Source: Collinsella sp. (lineage in GTDB: Bacteria > Actinomycetota > Coriobacteriia > Coriobacteriales > Coriobacteriaceae). From it: a DNA stretch of 10,340 nucleotides. Below, one piece after another: positions 6,207-10,340 of this stretch. Position numbers and translations under genes: made by a program. Location: NCBI GenBank assembly GCA_019419585.1, contig DXZQ01000037.1, positions 1 to 10,340 on the forward strand. Direction: 5' to 3'. How positions within the stretch are numbered: position 1 is the stretch's first letter; each line of letters opens with the position of its first letter. The notes under the pieces were generated by a model. That model did not search any database. It was not told the origin of the DNA and worked only from the letters and a program-made list of their open reading frames with translations.

Positions 6207-7475
6207 ATGAATACCGAGCTGTTTGATATCAAGATTCGCGCCGTCGAGGGTGGCGTTACGGCTGCGGCTGGTTTTAAAGTCGCAGGCATCCACGCTGGGT
6301 TCCGCAAGAACCCCGAGCGTCTGGATTACGCGCTCGTCGTGCCCGATAAACCCTGTCCCGGCGCCGGCGTGTTTACCACCAATCGCTTTTGCGCGGCGCC
6401 CGTGCAGGTGAGCCGTGCCAACCTGGGCGGTGCCGACAAGGGCTACGGTATCATCGCCGGTGTTTCGGTCAACTCTGGCAATGCCAACGCCGCCACGGGT
6501 GAGACCGGCCTTGCCTGCGCGCGCGAGACGTGCAGCATCGCATCGCAGGTCATCGGCTGCGAGCCCCAGCAGATTCTGGTTGCCTCCACGGGTGTGATTG
6601 GCCAGATTCTGCCGATCGACACGTTTGAGACCGCCATTCCTGCTGCCTACGAGGCGCTCTCCGCCCACGGTGGCGCCGATGCCGCTCGCGCCATCATGAC
6701 GACCGACACGCACTCCAAGGAGTACGCCGTATCCTACGTCAGTGAAGCTGCGGGTCATGCGGGCAATGTCTATACGATAGGCGGAATGTGCAAGGGCTCG
6801 GGCATGATCATGCCCAACATGGCCACCATGATCGCAGTTATCACCACCGATGCCCCCGTCGAGCCTGCGGCACTTCATGCCCTGCTGCTCTCGAACGTCA
6901 AGCAGACCTTTAACAAGGTAACGGTCGATTCCGATACCTCGACCAACGACACCTGCATCATGCTTGCCTCCGGCGCCGCTGCCGCAGATGCCGAGCCTAT
7001 CGTCGAGGGCTCCGATGCCTTTGACGAGTTGGCATTTGCCGTGCACGAGGTGTGCGAGAGCCTGGCGCGCAATATCGCCGCCGATGGTGAGGGCGCATCC
7101 AAGCTTGTTACGGTCAACGTTACCGGCGCCGCCAACGACGAGGAGGCCGATATCGCCGCCCGTGCCGTTGCCAACTCGCCGCTCGTTAAGACTTGCATCG
7201 CCGGCCACGACTGCAACTGGGGCCGCGTTGCTATGGCGCTTGGCAAGTGCGGCGTGAAGTTTAATCAGGAAGACGTTTCCATCGACATGATGGGCATGCC
7301 TGTCTGTCGCGATGGTCTGACTGTTCCCTTTGACGAGGACGAGGCTCTACGACGTTTCGAGGCGCCCGAGATCGTGATCTCGGCCGACCTGGGCGCAGGC
7401 GACGCGGCAACGACCGTGTGGACCTGCGACCTCACGCATGAGTACATCTCCATTAACGGCGACTACCGTTCCTAG
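6207..7475 (+). CDS. argJ: Glutamate N-acetyltransferase (ornithine acetyltransferase) ArgJ
   Basis: ArgJ moves the acetyl group from N-acetylornithine to glutamate, releasing ornithine and regenerating N-acetylglutamate. Some members also use acetyl-CoA; that cannot be judged here. No argA is in the window. The 422-residue chain is of normal length. The self-cleavage and nucleophile site is in GGMCKGSGMIMPNMATMI (192-209), with cleavage expected between A206 and T207, T207 being the nucleophile. Other features are STGVIGQ (127-133), TSTNDT (244-249), GHDCNWGR (333-340) and the C-terminal HEYISINGDYRS. ATG 6207 has AAGGAG at 6190-6195, a somewhat long 11-nt spacing. It is followed after 81 bp by argB. 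Confidence 0.97.
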   Translation: MNTELFDIKIRAVEGGVTAAAGFKVAGIHAGFRKNPERLDYALVVPDKPCPGAGVFTTNRFCAAPVQVSRANLGGADKGYGIIAGVSVNSGNANAATGETGLACARETCSIASQVIGCEPQQILVASTGVIGQILPIDTFETAIPAAYEALSAHGGADAARAIMTTDTHSKEYAVSYVSEAAGHAGNVYTIGGMCKGSGMIMPNMATMIAVITTDAPVEPAALHALLLSNVKQTFNKVTVDSDTSTNDTCIMLASGAAAADAEPIVEGSDAFDELAFAVHEVCESLARNIAADGEGASKLVTVNVTGAANDEEADIAARAVANSPLVKTCIAGHDCNWGRVAMALGKCGVKFNQEDVSIDMMGMPVCRDGLTVPFDEDEALRRFEAPEIVISADLGAGDAATTVWTCDLTHEYISINGDYRS

Positions 7476-7556
7476 ATTCCAGGCACGCTGCGCATCTTGC
7501 CGCGATTGCGGACAGCGGAGCACGGCGCGATAACGATACGAAAGACGAGGCAGATT

Positions 7557-8537
7557 ATGAAATTCGCACGCGATTGTCGTTCGAACGAATCCAACGAAGC
7601 AACCGCGCAGCTGCTGTTCGAAGCGCTGCCGTGGATTAAGAACCTGACCGGTAAGACGGTTGTTATCAAATATGGCGGAGCCGCCATGGTAGATGAGCAG
7701 CTGCGCCGCGACGTGATGAGCGACATCGTGCTGCTCAAGATCATCGGCATGCGCCCTGTTATCGTGAACGGTGGCGGCAAGGCCATCAACGAGGCGCTGA
7801 GCCACTACGACATCCCCGTCGAGTTTAAGAACGGCCAGCGCGTGACCACGCCGGCGACTATGGATATCGTGCGCGAGGTGCTGGGCGGCAAGGTTAACCA
7901 GGAGCTGGTTGCCGCCATCAACCACCACGGCAACCTGGCCGTGGGCGTGTCGGGCAGCGATGCTGGCACGCTCATCGCCGAGCCGCTCGACCCCGAGCTC
8001 GGTCGCGTGGGCAAAGTGACGCACGTTAACACCGACTATATCGAGCGCTTACTCGATAGCGAGTACATCCCCGTTATCGCTACCGTCGCGGCGGGGGAGG
8101 ACGGCGGCTTCTTCAACATCAACGCCGATACCGCCGCCGGTGCCGTTGCGGCAGCGCTCCACGCGCACAAGGCGATCTTTTTGACCGACGTCGACGGCCT
8201 GTACAAGGACTTTAGCGATAAAGACTCACTCATCTCCAACCTAACACTCGACGAGGTTAACGAAATGCTCTACGGCGGCGAGGTCGATAAGGGCATGATT
8301 CCCAAGCTGCGCGCGGCCGTCGATGCGCTTGCCGGCGGCGTATTTCGCGCTCACATCATCAACGGCACCACGCCGCATTCGCTGCTGCTGGAGCTGCTGA
8401 CCGATGCCGGCGTCGGCACCGTGATCCATTCCACCGAGACGGCTTACGAGTTCGATACGCATCCGCATCCGCTTTCGACGTTTGCTGCGCGTCTGACCGA
8501 GAACCTCGACGAGGTCGAGAAGCTTCAGACGGTCTAA
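7557..8537 (+). CDS. argB: Acetylglutamate kinase, predicted arginine-sensitive class
   Basis: ArgB phosphorylates N-acetylglutamate with ATP, usually the feedback-controlled step. ATG 7557 (GAGG at 7547-7550) gives 326 residues; an upstream in-frame TTG at 7497 is not supported by a ribosome binding site. Amino-acid kinase features: VVIKYGG with K38, NGGGK (71-75), GVSGSDAGTL (130-139), NINADTAAG (187-195), FLTDVDGLY (208-216) and KGMIPKL with K250. The ~27-residue N-terminal extension before VVIKYGG and the C-terminal HIINGTTPHSLLLELLTDAGVGTVI block (266-290) match the hexameric, arginine-inhibited class. About 36 further residues (291-326, HSTETAYEFDTHPHPL and on) extend past the usual end near GTVI. 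Confidence 0.96.
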   Translation: MKFARDCRSNESNEATAQLLFEALPWIKNLTGKTVVIKYGGAAMVDEQLRRDVMSDIVLLKIIGMRPVIVNGGGKAINEALSHYDIPVEFKNGQRVTTPATMDIVREVLGGKVNQELVAAINHHGNLAVGVSGSDAGTLIAEPLDPELGRVGKVTHVNTDYIERLLDSEYIPVIATVAAGEDGGFFNINADTAAGAVAAALHAHKAIFLTDVDGLYKDFSDKDSLISNLTLDEVNEMLYGGEVDKGMIPKLRAAVDALAGGVFRAHIINGTTPHSLLLELLTDAGVGTVIHSTETAYEFDTHPHPLSTFAARLTENLDEVEKLQTV

Positions 8538-8606
8538 CTGACCCGCAGCCGCCCCATTTCTGCACCCATAGGCCTGCGCCGTCCGGCGCTCAACGAAAGG
8601 CATCCC

Positions 8607-9890
8607 ATGTCACTTGCAGCTCAGCAATCGCTTGAATCCCATTACGTTATGCATACCTTTGGCCGCTCTCCGGTCGAGTTTGTCGGGGGTCACGGCATGA
8701 AGCTCACCGGCGACGATGGTCGTGAGTACCTCGACTTTCTTGCCGGCATCGGCGTGTGCAGCCTAGGTCATGGCGACCCGGCTGTGCTCTCGGCGCTCGA
8801 GGCACAGACCAAAAAGCTCATGCATGTCTCCAATTACTTCTACATCGAGCAGCGTGGACAGGTCGCGGCGCTGCTGTCCAAGCTTGCCAACGACGACTTA
8901 GATGGTGCACGCGTGCTTGCCGATGCCATTGCCGCCGGCGATGAGACCACGGCAGCTGCTCTTGGTGCCCCGGCTGCGGATGAGCAGGTTTGGGAGACCT
9001 TCTTTGCCAACTCCGGCGCCGAGGCCAACGAGGGCTCGATGAAGCTCGCGCGCCTGTACGCCAAGCGTGCCGGTAACGGCGGCAACACTATCGTGTGCAT
9101 GCGCGGCGGCTTCCACGGCCGTACGCTCGAGACCATTGCCGCCACCATGCAGGATTGGCTGCAGGATAGTTTCCGCCCGCTGCCGGGTGGCTTTGTGGCC
9201 TGTACGCCCAACGATATCAATGAACTGCGTGCGATCTTTAAGCAGCTGGGGAGCGAAATATGTGCCGTGATGCTCGAGCCGATCCAGGGTGAGAGTGGCG
9301 TGCACCCCATGACCGAGGAGTTTATGGCGGCAGCGCGCGACCTGGCACACGAAGTGGGCGCCGTGCTTATAGCCGACGAGGTCCAGTGCGGCATCTTCCG
9401 CTCCGGCAAGCCGTTTGCATTCCAAACCTATGGCGTGGAACCCGACATCATGAGCCTTGCCAAGGGCATTGCCGATGGCGTGCCCATGGGTGCCGTCGTA
9501 GCAAAGAAGGAGATTGCCGACGTGTTTAAGCCGGGCGACCACGGCTCGACCTTTGGCGGTAGCTGCTTGGCTGTCGCGGCGTGCGCCGCGACGCTCTCCG
9601 CGCTCGTGCGCGGCGATTATGCCGACCATGCTGCCAAGGTAGGCGCCTATATGGAGGCAAAGCTCGCCAAGCTGCCGAACGTGACCGAGGTGCGTGGCCG
9701 CGGCTTGATGCTCGGCTGTGATTTGGATGATGCCGCGGGCGACGCGCATGATATTGTTGCCCGCGCGCTGGCCGCCGGTGCCGTGATTAACGCTACAGGT
9801 GCTCATACGCTGCGTTTCCTGCCGCCGCTCGTCTGCGAGGAATCCGACGTGGACAGTCTGATCGAGATCCTGTCGGACGTTTTGGCCTAA
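8607..9890 (+). CDS. argD: Acetylornithine aminotransferase
   Basis: ArgD is a PLP enzyme that converts N-acetylglutamate semialdehyde and glutamate to N-acetylornithine and 2-oxoglutarate. The class-III aminotransferase motifs are intact: YLDFLAGIGVCSLGHG (41-56), FANSGAEANE (133-142), GGFHGRTLETI (167-177), EPIQGESG (224-231), IADEVQCGIFRSG (255-267), the PLP-lysine region SLAKGIADGVPMGA with K286, and HGSTFGGSCLA (312-322). The 427-residue length is about 25-35 longer than usual. The excess sits mainly at about 95-128, an Ala/Asp/Glu-rich stretch between the HVSNYFYIEQ helix and FANSG. ATG 8607 has AAAGG at 8596-8600. It is the last arg gene in the window. Confidence 0.96.
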   Translation: MSLAAQQSLESHYVMHTFGRSPVEFVGGHGMKLTGDDGREYLDFLAGIGVCSLGHGDPAVLSALEAQTKKLMHVSNYFYIEQRGQVAALLSKLANDDLDGARVLADAIAAGDETTAAALGAPAADEQVWETFFANSGAEANEGSMKLARLYAKRAGNGGNTIVCMRGGFHGRTLETIAATMQDWLQDSFRPLPGGFVACTPNDINELRAIFKQLGSEICAVMLEPIQGESGVHPMTEEFMAAARDLAHEVGAVLIADEVQCGIFRSGKPFAFQTYGVEPDIMSLAKGIADGVPMGAVVAKKEIADVFKPGDHGSTFGGSCLAVAACAATLSALVRGDYADHAAKVGAYMEAKLAKLPNVTEVRGRGLMLGCDLDDAAGDAHDIVARALAAGAVINATGAHTLRFLPPLVCEESDVDSLIEILSDVLA

Positions 9891-10006
9891 CACAGCGAAA
9901 TAACTTAACTTTGACCGGGTTCCGGACTGCGGACGTGCCCTATGTGGCATGATTCAGCGGTCTGGAGCCCGTTTTGCCTTAGATTTGCTAAGGCGGGGAG
10001 ACCTGC
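9891..10006. other. Non-coding junction after argD with a GU-rich stem-loop
   Basis: No gene is visible. GCCTTAG (9976-9982) pairs perfectly with CTAAGGC (9988-9994) around a 5-nt loop. The stem can extend through four T/G wobbles (TTTT 9972-9975 with GGGG 9995-9998). The T-run lies 5' and the G-run 3', the reverse of an intrinsic terminator on +, and there is no T-tract on the minus strand either. It may be the argD transcript end by another mechanism or part of an unrelated structured RNA. Confidence 0.4.
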
Positions 10007-10224
10007 TGGTCAAAAAACATCAAATATGAGTACTGTTACCAGCTGAATCTCATATGAAACCGACTATCTAGGATTAGTTAGACCACACATGTTCAGTTAT
10101 GTTAATGGGGAAACAGCTAGCAAAGGCTTCAAATCGCTGATTCAGGGCTAGATTTACCCAGCGAAACCCAAAAATCGCTGCTACAAAATTAGTAACAGTA
10201 CTCATTTTTGCCATTTTTTGGCCA
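10007..10224. repeat. AT-rich ~218-bp element with 33-bp imperfect terminal inverted repeats
   Basis: The left arm (10007-10039) and the reverse complement of the right arm (10192-10224) match at 28 of 33 positions. They include a perfect 14-bp block ATGAGTACTGTTAC (10026-10039 and 10205-10192) and TGG plus CAAAAAA at the outer ends. Between them, 10011-10220 has 79 G+C in 210 bases (about 38%), against 62% in a sampled 60-bp stretch of argD. Nested internal pairs exist: CTGAATC/GATTCAG (10043-10049, 10139-10145), CTAGC/GCTAG (10117-10121, 10147-10151) and CAGCGA/TCGCTG (10159-10164, 10175-10180). No ORF is present. It may be a MITE-like non-autonomous element or a structured RNA gene. I recognise no family. 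Confidence 0.7.
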
Positions 10225-10247
10225 CGGCCTTTGTGACGGACGTGCTG

Positions 10248-10276
10248 GCGGGTTCGAATCCCTCTGCGCTGGGCCC
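10248..10276 (+). other. tRNA 3'-end-like fragment (T-arm), possible attachment-site scar
   Basis: GGGTTCGAATCCC (10250-10262) is a canonical tRNA T-arm core with a 7-nt TTCGAAT loop, followed by CTCTGCGCTGGGCCC. The T-stem GCGGG/CCCTC has one C/T mismatch on the 5' side. No matching D-arm, anticodon arm or 5' acceptor strand is visible upstream, so this is not a whole tRNA. Integrases often use tRNA 3' ends as attachment sites, leaving such fragments behind. Confidence 0.5.
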
Positions 10277-10285
10277 AAAAAAGAA

Positions 10286-10340
10286 GGCTCTGTTAGACCA
10301 AATTTGACACGATCGGCTGTTCGTCGAACCGGAAAATAAT
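10286..10340. mobile_element. Possible insertion-sequence end (ISL3-like), cut by the window edge
   Basis: From 10286 the sequence begins GGCTCTGTTAGACC, resembling the GGCTCT-type terminal inverted repeats of ISL3-family elements. It is preceded by the A-rich stretch AAAAAAGAA (10277-10285), as expected for the 8-bp AT-rich targets of that family. No transposase or opposite end is in the window, so this is a recollection-based guess. Confidence 0.3.

Noticed and set aside
7497..7556. TTG at 7497 as the argB start
   Set aside because: There is no ribosome binding site, the extra 20 residues do not look like ArgB, and ATG 7557 has GAGG at good spacing.
9930..10245. 9-bp direct repeat CGGACGTGC (9930-9938 and 10237-10245) flanking the AT-rich element
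   Set aside because: It is short enough to occur by chance over this distance and does not abut the element's ends, so it is not a target-site duplication.
10221..10276. Complete tRNA gene
   Set aside because: Only the T-arm and 3' tail are recognisable; no D-arm, anticodon arm or complementary acceptor strand was found.
1..10340. CRISPR array or toxin-antitoxin or defence system
   Set aside because: No regularly spaced repeats and no matching genes were found; all large frames are transport, flavin-binding or arginine genes.

Overview
The window looks like chromosome of a high-GC Actinomycetota, most likely a gut Coriobacteriia of the Collinsella type. This rests on the GC-rich coding style, the ECF vitamin transporter under an FMN riboswitch, the argCJBD order, and the lack of encoded CCA-type or Gram-negative features. 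The genus is an inference from general resemblance and was not confirmed by a search.

Layout. Bases 1-281 hold no convincing gene: a frame open from the window edge, a 15-bp direct repeat and a 9-bp stem-loop. Bases 282-4834 form a flavin unit on the + strand: promoter, FMN riboswitch, riboflavin S-component (ribU), a single polypeptide carrying both ECF ATPase domains, ecfT, two tandem paralogous FMN-binding split-barrel (pyridoxamine-phosphate-oxidase-like) proteins, then a large GC-rich hairpin that probably ends the transcript. The first three genes overlap or abut (ATGA, TAATG), so they are translationally coupled. The riboswitch lies directly on the ribU ribosome binding site, so control is probably translational.

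Bases 4877-9890 are an arginine biosynthesis operon: two ARG-box-like operators exactly 21 bp apart, then argC, argJ, argB and argD. Together they convert N-acetylglutamate to N-acetylornithine and ornithine, with ArgJ recycling the acetyl group. ArgB has the architecture of the arginine-sensitive class plus an extra C-terminal tail. ArgD carries an unusual insertion of about 30 residues.

Bases 9891-10340 are non-coding and look accessory. They hold a stem-loop, a ~218-bp AT-rich (about 38% GC) element bounded by 33-bp imperfect terminal inverted repeats with internal stems, a fragment matching the T-arm and 3' end of a tRNA (possible attachment-site scar), and a junction where sequence resembling an insertion-sequence end begins. 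This AT-rich bounded element is the best candidate for something undescribed in the window.
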